This document shows, piece after piece, positions 8,086-17,411 of a stretch of DNA of 64,000 nt. Within the stretch, counting starts at the first letter, position 1. Each line of letters starts with the position of its first letter. Under the pieces are notes generated by a model, which saw only the letters and a program-made list of their open reading frames with translations, did not search any database and was not told where the DNA came from. Made by a program: the position numbers and the translations under genes. Source of the DNA: Elusimicrobiaceae bacterium (GTDB lineage Bacteria > Elusimicrobiota > Elusimicrobia > Elusimicrobiales > Elusimicrobiaceae). The DNA lies in assembly GCA_017475405.1 (NCBI GenBank), contig JAFVFN010000018.1:1-64000 (forward strand). The letters are read 5' to 3'.

Positions 8086-9330
8086 ATGAAAAAGAAAACA
8101 TTTAACACCTCCTCTTGGAAATATGCCGTTTGGTTTGCCGTGGCGATTATACTGGGTATTCTAAACGGGTTATATCCTACTTCCCTGGGAATGACTACCG
8201 CCCAGTTTTTGAGTGATATTTTTGTTCGCTTGTTTAAATTTGTGAGCGTCCCAATTATTGCCGTTACCATTTGTTACACAATTGCCCGCTTGGGCAGTGC
8301 ACGCACCCAAAAAGTCCTTTGGAAACGCACCCTGGGCTATACGTTAACCACTACGCTCATTGCAGCCGGTGTCGGAGCTGCCTTGTATTATTTTTTTACG
8401 CCAGCCAATGTAACCGCCGTTAGTAACGCCGATGCAGGACTTGCTGCTCAAAAAGGATATTTGGATTATTTTGTATCGGTAATCCCGGACAACCCGCTGG
8501 CCCCCTTGGTGCAGGGCAATGTACTTAGCGTGCTGCTCATTGCCATTGCGGTAGGGATTGCCATTCGTTATATCCAGGAAGATCAATCGCGCGCCACGAT
8601 CTTAAATTTCTTGGGAGCCGTGCAGTCTGTGTTATTTTCCATTGTAAACGTCATTATCCGCGTGCTGCCCTTGGGAATTTTCGGGTTTACTTCTATTTGC
8701 ACGCGCGATTTTGCAGGCGGCGTAGCCCTCAATGGACTGGGACACTATTTTATCTTAGTGGTTGCTTCCAACTTATTGCAGGGCATATTGGTACTTCCGT
8801 TATGTTTACTGCTGCGCCGTATTAATCCGTGGCGAACGGTTCAAAACATGTCTAAGGCATTGCTGGTAGCATTCTTTTCCAAATCCTCGGCAGGAACATT
8901 GCCCGTTACCATGGCCTGTGCCGAACAAAACAATAAAATACATCCAACGGTTTCCCGGTTCGTGCTGCCGATATGTACCACAATTAACATGAATGGATGT
9001 GCGTCGTTTATTTTAATTACAGTAATATACTTGATGCAAAATAACGGAGCCGTGATTACGATCCCCACCCTGCTTACCTGGATCGTCATCGCCACGGTAG
9101 CTGCTATCGGCAACGCGGGCGTACCCATGGGCTGTTACTTTTTATCGGCCAGTTTGCTCTCTTCCATGAATGTACCCATCCAACTTTTGGGGATTATCCT
9201 ACCGTTCTATACGGTCTTGGATATGGTAGAAACTTCCCTGAATGTGTGGTCGGATTCTTGTGTAGCAACCTTGGTAAACAAAGATATCGCAAAAGATTTG
9301 CCCAAAGAAACTGCCACAATCCATTCATAA
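8086..9330 (+). CDS. dicarboxylate/amino acid:cation symporter (DAACS family)
   Basis: 414 residues with about eight hydrophobic segments plus re-entrant loops. The family signatures are visible: SKSSAGTLPVTMAC (the serine-rich HP1 loop, about 265-278), TTINMNGCA (TM7, about 301-309) and GNAGVPMG before the last helices. It takes up glutamate, aspartate, serine/threonine or C4-dicarboxylates with Na+ or H+ across the inner membrane. SstT-like Ser/Thr transport is possible, but the substrate cannot be read from sequence alone. It is a single gene, apparently with a leaderless mRNA. Confidence 0.88.
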   Translation: MKKKTFNTSSWKYAVWFAVAIILGILNGLYPTSLGMTTAQFLSDIFVRLFKFVSVPIIAVTICYTIARLGSARTQKVLWKRTLGYTLTTTLIAAGVGAALYYFFTPANVTAVSNADAGLAAQKGYLDYFVSVIPDNPLAPLVQGNVLSVLLIAIAVGIAIRYIQEDQSRATILNFLGAVQSVLFSIVNVIIRVLPLGIFGFTSICTRDFAGGVALNGLGHYFILVVASNLLQGILVLPLCLLLRRINPWRTVQNMSKALLVAFFSKSSAGTLPVTMACAEQNNKIHPTVSRFVLPICTTINMNGCASFILITVIYLMQNNGAVITIPTLLTWIVIATVAAIGNAGVPMGCYFLSASLLSSMNVPIQLLGIILPFYTVLDMVETSLNVWSDSCVATLVNKDIAKDLPKETATIHS

Positions 9331-9336
9331 ATATGC

Positions 9337-9342
9337 TATAAT
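9337..9342 (+). promoter_or_regulatory. -10 box of tRNA-Leu
   Basis: TGCTATAAT, an extended -10, lies 14 nt before the mature 5' end of the tRNA. Confidence 0.55.
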
Positions 9343-9356
9343 AAATATAGATTTAA

Positions 9357-9440
9357 GCCGGGGTGCTGGAATTGGTATACAGGATAGTCTCAAAAACTAT
9401 TGCCCAACCGGGCTTAAGGGTTCAAGTCCCTTCCCCGGTA
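9357..9440 (+). tRNA. tRNA-Leu (anticodon CAA)
   Basis: The acceptor arm GCCGGGG 9357-9363 pairs with CCCCGGT 9433-9439, ending in a G-U pair, and A9440 is the discriminator. Anticodon stem ATAGT/ACTAT holds the loop CTCAAAA with anticodon CAA at 9391-9393. A long class II variable arm (GCCC/GGGC) and the T-loop GGTTCAAGTCC fit a leucine tRNA. CCA is not encoded. Its last bases are repeated at 17030, so the gene may be an integration site. Confidence 0.93.
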
Positions 9441-9596
9441 TACCTTAACGAGAGCTACTTTTAGAAGTGGCTCTCTTATTTTTCTCATTTTCTCATCGTA
9501 AAAATATTGACGTATTTAGAACATTGGGGCTATTAGAACAGGTTATAGTGCCAGCAAAATGTCGACATAAAAGTCCCCACCAAAATAGCGAATCTT
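9437..9596 (+). repeat. direct repeat, left copy, starting in the tRNA-Leu 3' end
   Basis: 160 bp matching 17030-17189 with only three substitutions by eye. It begins with GGTATACC, which includes the last bases of the tRNA. It contains a terminator-like hairpin (GAGAGCTAC/GTGGCTCTC followed by a T-rich run) at about 9450-9483. The two copies bracket a 7.4-kb segment, as attachment-site repeats do. Confidence 0.8.
9449..9487 (+). terminator. terminator of tRNA-Leu
   Basis: GAGAGCTAC and GTGGCTCTC form a 9-bp stem with one G-U pair and a short loop, followed by TTATTTTTCT. The same hairpin is duplicated in the right repeat copy. Confidence 0.6.
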
Positions 9597-9863
9597 CGTT
9601 TTTAAAAAACTCTACTTGTGATTATAACGTCACATTGTTTTCCAAGAAAAGATTTGATGGTTTAATGTACGAAATTGTTGGAATAGTATTATAGAAATGT
9701 TTTTATTTTCTGTTTTGGGTTTTAATACTCTAATAAATGCCATAACTGGTTCTCCTTGTAAATTTAGGTTATAAATTTAAATGAAAGCCAGTTATGCTAT
9801 GCGTTTAAACAATTTTAATTATTGTTTTAATTTTAATTATTTTATTATTTAGCCTATTAATAT
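9597..9863. other. AT-rich gene-free stretch
   Basis: No convincing gene is seen. An inverted repeat CATAACTGG (9741-9749) / CCAGTTATG (9788-9796) is present; its role is unknown. It could be the remnant of a mobile element end, but no transposase or integrase is visible. Confidence 0.4.
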
Positions 9864-9892
9864 AATACCCCAAGTATTGAACTTGGGGTATT
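9864..9892 (-). terminator. terminator of the autotransporter operon
   Basis: AATACCCCAAGT (9864-9875) and ACTTGGGGTATT (9881-9892) make a 12-bp stem with a 5-nt loop, flanked by AT-rich sequence just after the autotransporter stop. Confidence 0.75.
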
Positions 9893-9908
9893 ATAAGCAC
9901 TTATTATG

Positions 9909-12900
9909 TTATTTCCCTTCTCTCCATCCGCGTTCTATCTCTTCCATTAGCGAATAATCGTTGGTTTGTTCTCTGTGATTATTTGTAGACTGTTGGACGA
10001 TAGGTGTTTGTATAGGTATGGTATTTATCTTTTTGATTGAAGGTTTAGCTACATGTTTGACCTGTTTAGACTTACTTGCCTTTTTGCCGCCAAACGCATA
10101 GCGTATACCCGCATGCACACCCCAACCTTTTACTTTCTCACTGGCTTCATAACTACCTAAGCCGTACCAATACAGGTTATCGGTTAATTGCATATTAAGT
10201 CCGGCGTTGATTTCAGCAGTGCCGCCTTTGAGGTCACTCTGTGCACTGGCTCCGCCATAGGACACTTTACCTTTCCCGTCAAATTCATAGCGGTACGCCA
10301 GTTCCAACAACGGTTCAATTAACAGCCCATTACTGCGAACCGCATTATAAGCTAACAATACTCCCGCCTTGGCATTTATGTAATTAGCCGCATCATACTT
10401 GAGCTTATTGTCTGTATTGGATACATCTGCACTGGCCGAGGCCGCGTTCATATACCCTACTTCTACTTTGGGTTCTATGCGGATAAACTTATTACGGGAT
10501 AACTCTTTGTTAAAGCTCTTCCCCGCTTCCACACTGGCCGCTAATACATTGCGGCTTGGCTTATAGGCCAACTCTGTACCATCACTGGCCTGGTTCTTCA
10601 TATCCAGCTTGCTCCAGAAGTTACGTGCCGCTATATCTACAAACCAGCCGTTTTCATTAACTAAGGTAGCATATACACCTACTCCCGGGGCTTCTCCGTC
10701 CCCTTTATCGTATGCCCCCTTATCATTTTCGGTCTTAATGCTATTGGCCGCTACAAAGCCCACTAATACACCCGCATACAGTTTTGTGGGTTCATCCGCC
10801 CTAAACAACCAGTCATACCCGGCCTCCGCTCCAAACAGGTTCATATCTGTCTTGGTTAAGTCCTTTACGGTCATATCTTTGTAATAACTGCGCACCCATA
10901 CACCTTGCTTGGCATCCGGGTTATTCATGGCCCGTAAATCCCCTAAACGCCGCTGTAATGAGTTCATGCCCGTTTGTGCTATCATCGCATTCATAACAGG
11001 GATATTAAGCATCGTCTTGAAGGTGTCGGTTAGTTCATGGGTACTGCGTAAGTAATAATCGCCACCTTCCCCTGCTTGTGTACCTTGCTCCAGCTTATAC
11101 ACATAACCGCCTTCATCCCATTGTCCCCCTACTAAGCCAAATGTACCGTTTACCGTAGCATTACTGCCAAATTCTACCAGCTTAATACCATCGTTGGTTG
11201 TTTCTTTGGCACTGGATGCTATATTGGTTAATTTTAAGTTGGCATTACCTGTATAGCTGTCCGTAATACTCAACTTATCGGCTGTTTGTTCTTCCAGGTC
11301 CACATTCATATTAAATGTGGCATTATTAGCAGATAAATTAGCCATGGCAAGTGTAATCATATCACCTATATGTCGGATATTTACATGCACATCGGCTAAC
11401 GTAATGTTACCCTGTAACGTATTATCCCCATATACATTAAGTGCTCCGCCTGTAGCTGTAAAACCACTGACAGTACCTCCTGTATACAGATTAACTGTCC
11501 CATTGGCAAGTGTCGTATCAACGGCTGTACCACCGGATGATATATTTTGTGTCCCACCATCTATTTGAGTATTGCCTGCAATGCCTCCGGATAATATGTT
11601 TTGGGTGCCTCCTTTGTAGATATTAGTGTAGTTGGCACTTCCTTGTACATTTTGCAGACCACCACTATTAATGGAAGTCAAACTCGCAATACCGCTTATA
11701 ACATTTTGCACACCACTTGCGTTAATCTCCGTGAAGTCTGCACTGCCCCCTAAAATATCTTGTATGCCTCCCCCATACAGATGCGTATTTTGTGCAAGGC
11801 CATTAGACAATGTTTGTGTTCCATTACTTATATAAGTCTGATTAACAGTACCATTGATAATATTTTGCGATCCTCCTGCTTGAAAATAAGTACCATCAAC
11901 AATTCCTGCATATATATTTTGAGTTCCACCAGAAATAATGGTTTCTCCTACTGCCCATATACCTGTCGAAAAAACATTTTGTATCCCCCCTGAATTTATC
12001 GTTGTATTGTGAGCAGAACCACCCGAAGATACATTTTGCACACCTCCAGAGTTTATGGTAGTAACTCCACTCGCTATACCTCCAGAAAATACATTTTGAA
12101 CCCCACCATTATTGATGATGATATCTTTAGTCACTCCACTATTCGTAACAACAACAGTACCGCCAGAATTAATAATAGAACTACTCAATACCCCACTAGA
12201 AGATACTATTTGAGTACCACTATTGTAAACGATTGCGCCATCAACAATACCACCATTAGCAATGATTTGACTACCACCAGCTTCAATAGTAGTATTATTC
12301 GCTCTTCCATAATAATGAATATATTGTTCTCCTCCCGATTGTATAGTAGTATTGTTAGCAATTGCACCCTGCTCAACAAATTGCGACCCAGCAGATCTAA
12401 TAATAGTATCATTGGCCACACCACTAAAAGCGATAACCTGACTACCGTAGGGATTTATTATTGTATTACTTGCAACTCCTCCTCGACTTATTGTTTGTAA
12501 ACCACCCGAGTTAACTATCGTACCACTTGCCTTAGCACTAGAGGATACAATCTGATTTCCTCCGAAATTTATAGTAGTGTCTATTGCACTTCCACTATGA
12601 AGATTTTGATATCCATTAGAATTAAGAATAAAATTGCTAGCAATTCCATTAGATAATAAAAAGCTTTCACCTTGTTCATTTGTACCCGATATATATGTAC
12701 TTCCTCCTGCAATATCCCACATATCCAACCCAATTGCACCACCAGAATTCTGAACAACATTATACGCTTTTCCACCCAAAGAAACTTCCTGATATCCACC
12801 AGAATTAATTGTTATATTGCTAGCTACTCCACCAGAACTAATGATTTGATGCCCCCCGAAATTTACCACTGTATCACTTGCTAAGGCACGATGAGAAACA

Positions 12901-14204
12901 TATTGCTCACCACCAGAGTTTATGTTCGTTCCTGTTGCTATACCACTAGATAAAATATATTGACGACCTCCATCATTAATATTTGTATCACTCGCGCTAG
13001 CACTAGAACTCACATATTGATAACTATCAGAATTTAGTGTAGTACTATTAGTAACCCCTCCCCGCGAAATAAACTGACTACCGCCATTAACAATTGTATT
13101 ACTAGCAACACCGCCAATAACAATATACTGATAACCCCCATTAATTACAGTATCTCGAGCAATACCTTCTACTCCAACATATTGAGTGGCAGAATTAATC
13201 GTTGTACTACTGGCTATACCACTATTGCTAATGTATTGATAACCATCTGAGTTTAAAGTTGTACCACTTGCCATTCCTCCCGATCCAATAGTTTGGTATC
13301 CTCCCGAATTTAGAATAGTGTCTATTGCCACTCCGTTATTATGAATATACTGTGATCCATACAAAATAAAATTACTAGCAACCCCACTAGATAACGAAAA
13401 ATCTTCTCCTTGCTCATTGATTCCCGATATATATGCAGGTCCAGTTTCTACTTGCACATAAACCCGTCCACCCGAATTTTGAATCACATTATAAGCTTTT
13501 CCTCCATTAGATACAATTAGCGCGCCCCCAGAGTTAAGCGTTGTACCACTTCCTATCCCAAAATTAGTAAGGTATTGAATCCCTCCTGAATTAATTGTAG
13601 TATCATACGTTACTCCATTTTGAATAACATATTGCGAACCTCCAGAATTGATTATTGTATTGATTCCTATCCCTGTGTATTCAATACGTTGATTGCCTCC
13701 AGAGCTGATTGTTGTATTGCTTACAATACCTCCAGAACTAACATATTGCCATCCACTTCTAATGATCGTATCATTGGCCAAGCCATTAGACAATACTCTC
13801 TGTTCGCCATTTACAAAAATGTATGTACCATTTGCTGTGCCGCCATTATATATAATCTCTTTGCCTCCCCATGCACTAGTATTTGAAGTAATACCATATA
13901 CTTGAACAGTTGTTCCACTTCCTGCCGACAAATTACTACTTGTCATATTAGAATTTACTACGATTGTCGCACCATAAACAGGCAGAACCATATTGTTGGC
14001 AAGTATTGCCCCAACGGTTGCCGTATAAATAGCTTGTCTACCGCCGTTATATATACGAGATATCATTCGTTCTCCAAACCCACGACTGGACACCAAGCAC
14101 GGACTAATTACAGCTGCGCTACAGCTGGAACAATACTGATCTTCTAGTGCTTGCACGCAAGCACTAGAGTAAATATTTTCGGTTTTTAAGTGGTATTTAG
14201 ACAT
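9909..14204 (-). CDS. AIDA-I-type autotransporter adhesin
   Basis: 1431 residues. An extended N-terminal region is followed by a hydrophobic signal segment (about 58-80). A passenger of roughly 85-970 is built from dozens of 19-20 residue strand-loop-strand repeats around the pattern NSGGxQxVSSGGxA, the AIDA-type beta-solenoid. A linker leads to the outer-membrane beta-barrel at about 1130-1370, starting near GVWVRSYYKD and ending WGVHAGIRYAF. A 60-residue Lys/Gln-rich tail follows the barrel, which is unusual because such barrels normally end at the last aromatic residue. The gene starts 9 bp after the heptosyltransferase gene, behind AGGAG. By analogy with AidA/TibA, the repeats are likely O-glycosylated and mediate adhesion or aggregation. 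Confidence 0.9.
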   Translation of the reverse strand: MSKYHLKTENIYSSACVQALEDQYCSSCSAAVISPCLVSSRGFGERMISRIYNGGRQAIYTATVGAILANNMVLPVYGATIVVNSNMTSSNLSAGSGTTVQVYGITSNTSAWGGKEIIYNGGTANGTYIFVNGEQRVLSNGLANDTIIRSGWQYVSSGGIVSNTTISSGGNQRIEYTGIGINTIINSGGSQYVIQNGVTYDTTINSGGIQYLTNFGIGSGTTLNSGGALIVSNGGKAYNVIQNSGGRVYVQVETGPAYISGINEQGEDFSLSSGVASNFILYGSQYIHNNGVAIDTILNSGGYQTIGSGGMASGTTLNSDGYQYISNSGIASSTTINSATQYVGVEGIARDTVINGGYQYIVIGGVASNTIVNGGSQFISRGGVTNSTTLNSDSYQYVSSSASASDTNINDGGRQYILSSGIATGTNINSGGEQYVSHRALASDTVVNFGGHQIISSGGVASNITINSGGYQEVSLGGKAYNVVQNSGGAIGLDMWDIAGGSTYISGTNEQGESFLLSNGIASNFILNSNGYQNLHSGSAIDTTINFGGNQIVSSSAKASGTIVNSGGLQTISRGGVASNTIINPYGSQVIAFSGVANDTIIRSAGSQFVEQGAIANNTTIQSGGEQYIHYYGRANNTTIEAGGSQIIANGGIVDGAIVYNSGTQIVSSSGVLSSSIINSGGTVVVTNSGVTKDIIINNGGVQNVFSGGIASGVTTINSGGVQNVSSGGSAHNTTINSGGIQNVFSTGIWAVGETIISGGTQNIYAGIVDGTYFQAGGSQNIINGTVNQTYISNGTQTLSNGLAQNTHLYGGGIQDILGGSADFTEINASGVQNVISGIASLTSINSGGLQNVQGSANYTNIYKGGTQNILSGGIAGNTQIDGGTQNISSGGTAVDTTLANGTVNLYTGGTVSGFTATGGALNVYGDNTLQGNITLADVHVNIRHIGDMITLAMANLSANNATFNMNVDLEEQTADKLSITDSYTGNANLKLTNIASSAKETTNDGIKLVEFGSNATVNGTFGLVGGQWDEGGYVYKLEQGTQAGEGGDYYLRSTHELTDTFKTMLNIPVMNAMIAQTGMNSLQRRLGDLRAMNNPDAKQGVWVRSYYKDMTVKDLTKTDMNLFGAEAGYDWLFRADEPTKLYAGVLVGFVAANSIKTENDKGAYDKGDGEAPGVGVYATLVNENGWFVDIAARNFWSKLDMKNQASDGTELAYKPSRNVLAASVEAGKSFNKELSRNKFIRIEPKVEVGYMNAASASADVSNTDNKLKYDAANYINAKAGVLLAYNAVRSNGLLIEPLLELAYRYEFDGKGKVSYGGASAQSDLKGGTAEINAGLNMQLTDNLYWYGLGSYEASEKVKGWGVHAGIRYAFGGKKASKSKQVKHVAKPSIKKINTIPIQTPIVQQSTNNHREQTNDYSLMEEIERGWREGK

Positions 14205-14213
14205 TATTTTCTC

Positions 14214-15548
14214 CTATTTATTATCTTCTTTCGGGGCGGTTAATTTACAATCTTTCATCAGCTGTTCAATCTGTCTGATCACTTGCTTTCCCGTTATAAG
14301 GCGGGTACACTCATACTGGCGGTCCGTATTTTTAAACTTCGGACACCAAAAATAATCATAATGATCAAAGTTGACATTCACATCATCCCAACATCCGTTA
14401 CATCCGTGGCTGTTAAATACCCGGTACGGGGTATAGAACTCACAGATAGGAAGCGTAAACCCGCTGATAAGTACTACCGGTATATGCGTACACCACGCCA
14501 GCCACGTCAGTCCGGAACTAAGTCCGATAAAAAAGTCTGCGTGTTCCAACAGCTCTATACGCTCCTGCAAAGGTCTGTCTCCTGTAAAGTCTTCCGCGTC
14601 ATGCGGCATCCGGTTCCAGGTATACTTAAACCCTGTTACAGGCTCTTTATCCATACACATCACTCTGTATCCCAGGCCTTTCAGATAAGATACCACCTGC
14701 TCCCAGCCGTATCCGTTGTTCCAGAACTTGGCCTGTGAACTGGACTTAGTCGCTATACATACATACCTCTCCTGGATAGTGCGTTTACTGCCCAGTTTTA
14801 CTTTGGGAGCTTCTTCTCGGGGGTCTACCCCTAAGATATACCCTGCTGTGCGGTGTAAACCCACCTTCCTAAAGTCTATGGGTTGATGCGTATCATTGCC
14901 CTTAAAAAATAGTCCCAGCATATAGCTGGCATAGGGTTTTTCAAAACGAATTTTGCCGGGTAAATGGGTAAAAAATAAATTGGGATATTGCCCTTCAAAT
15001 ACGGTGGCTAAGTTACCCGCCATGGTAACTTCGGCGGCACATTGGTGCTTTTGCTGGAAACGGTCTGCATACGTCATCCAGCCGATAATATCGCCCAAAG
15101 TCCCTACCGGAAATTTAATCTGTACTTCTTTACCTTTAAGGTCTAATGTATGGTTTAAAATGGGTTCTTTTTCTCCGCGTACCCAGACTCGGATCCGAAA
15201 CGGGATATAATACTTCTTAGTACTCAGTACCCACCCTTCATCCGCGTCACAGGCAAAGATAATATTATCGGTTTCGTCATCTTCTATTTGTACGTGCCAT
15301 TTACCTTTGGGCAGTAACACCCGTGCTCCGTCATTAAAGTCATAGCGAATACCCATCGGGCCTTCCTGTGTAGGAATGGCAGGAGCATTGACTATAAACG
15401 GGTTCTGGGCCTGTTGCGGATGGGTAGTTACGGACGCTGTTACATCTTGCGGAGCCTGTGTCGCGGAATTTGCCGCGGCTACACCCTGCTGTGTTTGAGT
15501 AGAATTAGCCGATGTAGAAATAGTTTCTAAATTGGTATTTTTATCCAT
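14214..15548 (-). CDS. autotransporter strand-loop-strand O-heptosyltransferase (Aah/TibC type)
   Basis: 444 residues. A low-complexity Ser/Thr/Gln/Ala N-terminus (1-65) comes before a beta-rich domain and a glycosyltransferase domain with FPVGTLGDIIGW (about 150-161) and the HADFFIGLSSGLTWLAW donor-site region (about 330-346). The C-terminal cysteines in LPICEFY, HGCNGCWDD, YFWCPKF and YECTRL match the iron-finger known from TibC. These enzymes add heptoses to Ser/Thr in AIDA-type repeats before secretion. The modifying gene directly precedes its likely substrate, the same order as aah-aidA and tibC-tibA. Confidence 0.88.
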   Translation of the reverse strand: MDKNTNLETISTSANSTQTQQGVAAANSATQAPQDVTASVTTHPQQAQNPFIVNAPAIPTQEGPMGIRYDFNDGARVLLPKGKWHVQIEDDETDNIIFACDADEGWVLSTKKYYIPFRIRVWVRGEKEPILNHTLDLKGKEVQIKFPVGTLGDIIGWMTYADRFQQKHQCAAEVTMAGNLATVFEGQYPNLFFTHLPGKIRFEKPYASYMLGLFFKGNDTHQPIDFRKVGLHRTAGYILGVDPREEAPKVKLGSKRTIQERYVCIATKSSSQAKFWNNGYGWEQVVSYLKGLGYRVMCMDKEPVTGFKYTWNRMPHDAEDFTGDRPLQERIELLEHADFFIGLSSGLTWLAWCTHIPVVLISGFTLPICEFYTPYRVFNSHGCNGCWDDVNVNFDHYDYFWCPKFKNTDRQYECTRLITGKQVIRQIEQLMKDCKLTAPKEDNK

Positions 15549-15602
15549 ATTTTCTTTTTACCTCATTAGTTATATACTAAAAACATTTTGGCAATAATAT
15601 TC

Positions 15603-16424
15603 CTAGAGCACATCCTGCTCTGTAATTTGTTGTTGCGTAAACTCAGATGCCTGATCCTGCACTTTGACATTTATTTTCTTATTGCGTCGCTGTTTTTTCT
15701 GTTTGTTAGGATCATAGGGATTATTCCGCCCCTCTGGTAAAGGTAATATCTGAGTAAAACACGCGTAGATACGAGGAGTAAGTTTGTTTACCTCTGGCAA
15801 ACTTTTATTTAGTTTCTTTTGAATCACTTTACATAAAGTTTTAAATACTTCTTTCTGTCTTAAACATACAATTATGTTCTCCGTAGAAATAGTATTTTGT
15901 ATATCAGCATAATTTCGACGGAACTTAGCTGCAATTTTTGCATGGAAAATATGAAATTTTTCACAATATTGTTGGGTAATACGATCTGGTAAATCCATAA
16001 AATCAACTTCAGCAAATTTTTGTCTGTCCTTTTTTGTTTTCCCAAATGGATACCAATAAAATTCCCAACGAATCCCATCTGTTAATATCCCCCACTCACA
16101 AACATTTGCACGGCAATACAAATCTAATTGCTTTTGTGCATCTTCATTTAATTGACTTTTTGAAGCATTATACTTCTTTCCTTCACACATGATCGTAGCA
16201 CCAGGGTGTTGGATTGCCAAATCTACGTGTTTATTACTAATATTTTCTTGTGGTAACAACCAATCGCGCTGATATCCAAACGCATCTATCAATAGATCCT
16301 GTATTAAATTAATACTTACGGCCTCTAAGGGCTTATTTGCTTTTAAAATTTCCCTAATATGTTGTGAATGTTTACGGATTCCAGCATGCAATTTATCTTT
16401 ACTCCATTTATCTAGTTTTATCAT
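15603..16424 (-). CDS. HsdR N-terminal-domain-like (PD-(D/E)XK-type) protein
   Basis: 273 residues. The region from about 35 to 150 resembles the free-standing type I restriction R-subunit N-terminal domain: LIQDLLIDAFGY, then VDLAIQ and CEGKK give the Asp and Glu-x-Lys of a PD-(D/E)XK core, followed by QLDLYCRA and WGILTDGIRWEFYW. The rest is helical and ends in a basic Lys/Arg stretch. There is no helicase, methylase or specificity gene nearby, so it is not a complete restriction system. The start ATG at 16424 has AAGGAG. It is the first gene behind a P1-P6 leader RNA and may share a transcript with the heptosyltransferase and autotransporter (54-nt gap, no clear terminator). Confidence 0.7.
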   Translation of the reverse strand: MIKLDKWSKDKLHAGIRKHSQHIREILKANKPLEAVSINLIQDLLIDAFGYQRDWLLPQENISNKHVDLAIQHPGATIMCEGKKYNASKSQLNEDAQKQLDLYCRANVCEWGILTDGIRWEFYWYPFGKTKKDRQKFAEVDFMDLPDRITQQYCEKFHIFHAKIAAKFRRNYADIQNTISTENIIVCLRQKEVFKTLCKVIQKKLNKSLPEVNKLTPRIYACFTQILPLPEGRNNPYDPNKQKKQRRNKKINVKVQDQASEFTQQQITEQDVL

Positions 16425-16451
16425 TTGGTCTCCTTATTTGAGTTTTAATAC

Positions 16452-16672
16452 AATGTTTCATATAAAACAAAAGACGACTGCTATTTGAGTGATTCTGAAC
16501 TCTCAAATAACAGCCGCCTACCCATACTGATATCAAATCAAACATGGGGTTACTCGCTAACAGAATCGGGTAATTAGTCCGTTCCAGTTAGCAATAGCGA
16601 CGTTTTTGGTTCAGAATCACTTTTACTTCCGTAAAAGAGTGGGCTTAATTGCCCTCCAAAAACAGTATCAAT
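16452..16672 (-). promoter_or_regulatory. structured P1-P6 leader RNA, copy 7 (upstream of the island operon)
   Basis: Minus strand. P1 pairs CTGTTTTTGG (16665-16656) with CCAAAAACG (16609-16601). Inside it are hairpins GGGC-aattaa-GCCC and CTTTTAC-ggaa-GTAAAAG. GTGATTCTGAAC (16620-16609) is perfectly complementary to GTTCAGAATCAC (16500-16489), which lies in the loop of the 14-bp P6 stem (16515-16502 with 16489-16476; one G-U and one other wobble by eye). The layout equals that of the six pilin leaders, but most sequence differs, including the loop helix. Downstream is the HsdR-N-like gene, not a pilin. TACAAT stands 5 nt before P1. Confidence 0.72.
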
Positions 16673-16689
16673 TGTAATCAAGCCACATT

Positions 16690-17029
16690 TAAGGCTTATT
16701 TAAAACGTTAAAGTCTCCTTATAAACTATTTTTTAACTACATATATAATAAGCTAAAACATTATAACAGTTTGTTTTAGCTGTTTAATCGTTAGTTGTGT
16801 AAAATAACCAATTAATTTATTATAACTTATTTCAGTATCACAAAGGGCATAAATAAGCTAATTTTTAAAATTTTTTTAAATTAATTACGTAGTAATACTA
16901 TGGAAAGCCAAAATCGTTCTTATAAATTAGTACATTTATACTGCGCTAAATGACTTTTTAGCTGTCTTACTTCTCTGGCTCGTTCCATTGTAGCTGTTAT
17001 ATAGGAGTTCCAAAATACATCCTGTTTTG
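16690..17029. other. AT-rich gene-free stretch of the island
   Basis: No supported gene. AGCTAAAACA (16751-16760) and TGTTTTAGCT (16772-16781) form a perfect 10-bp stem and may be a terminator. A short minus-strand reading frame across 16920-17108 runs into the right direct repeat and has no recognisable product; it is best read as debris. Confidence 0.4.
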
Positions 17030-17189
17030 GGTATACCTTAACGAGAGCTACTTTTAGAAGTGGCTCTCTTATTTTTCTCATTTTCTCGTCGTAAAAATAT
17101 TGACGCATTTAGAACATTGGGGCTATTAGAACAGGTTATAGTGCCAGCAAAATGTCAACATAAAAGTCCCCACCAAAATAGCGAATCTT
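17030..17189 (+). repeat. direct repeat, right copy
   Basis: Matches 9437-9596 (157 of 160 bases by eye). It includes the GGTATACC of the tRNA end and the terminator-like hairpin, but not the rest of the tRNA. It marks the right boundary of the island-like segment. Confidence 0.8.
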
Positions 17190-17411
17190 TTTGTAATTTT
17201 TATTAATTAACAAAAATAATATATTGCAAATGAATTTAATGAGAAAATTATCAGCACGGATTTAGTAGAAAAAGAGTCGGTAAGCGAAAAATAGATTGCT
17301 TTTGTTAAAACCTAATCAATTCAACAAGCCTTACTCTTCAAGTTTTTTAATTGTTGTATAAATTGCCATAATTTTTTCGGAAGAGCAAAGATGCTATTCC
17401 AAAACACAAAA

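Noticed and set aside
10000-14000. CRISPR-like or tandem DNA repeat array
   Set aside because: The regular repeats are codons of AIDA-type strand-loop-strand units with divergent sequence, not identical repeats with unique spacers.
15603-16424. Complete type I restriction-modification system
   Set aside because: Only an HsdR-N-like domain is present; no helicase part, HsdM or HsdS in the window.
16920-17108. 62-codon minus-strand frame at the island's right end
   Set aside because: Half of it is the 160-bp repeat, there is no recognisable product or ribosome binding site.
9437-17189. Complete integrative element or prophage
   Set aside because: No integrase, excisionase, replication, transfer or phage structural gene is visible between the repeats.
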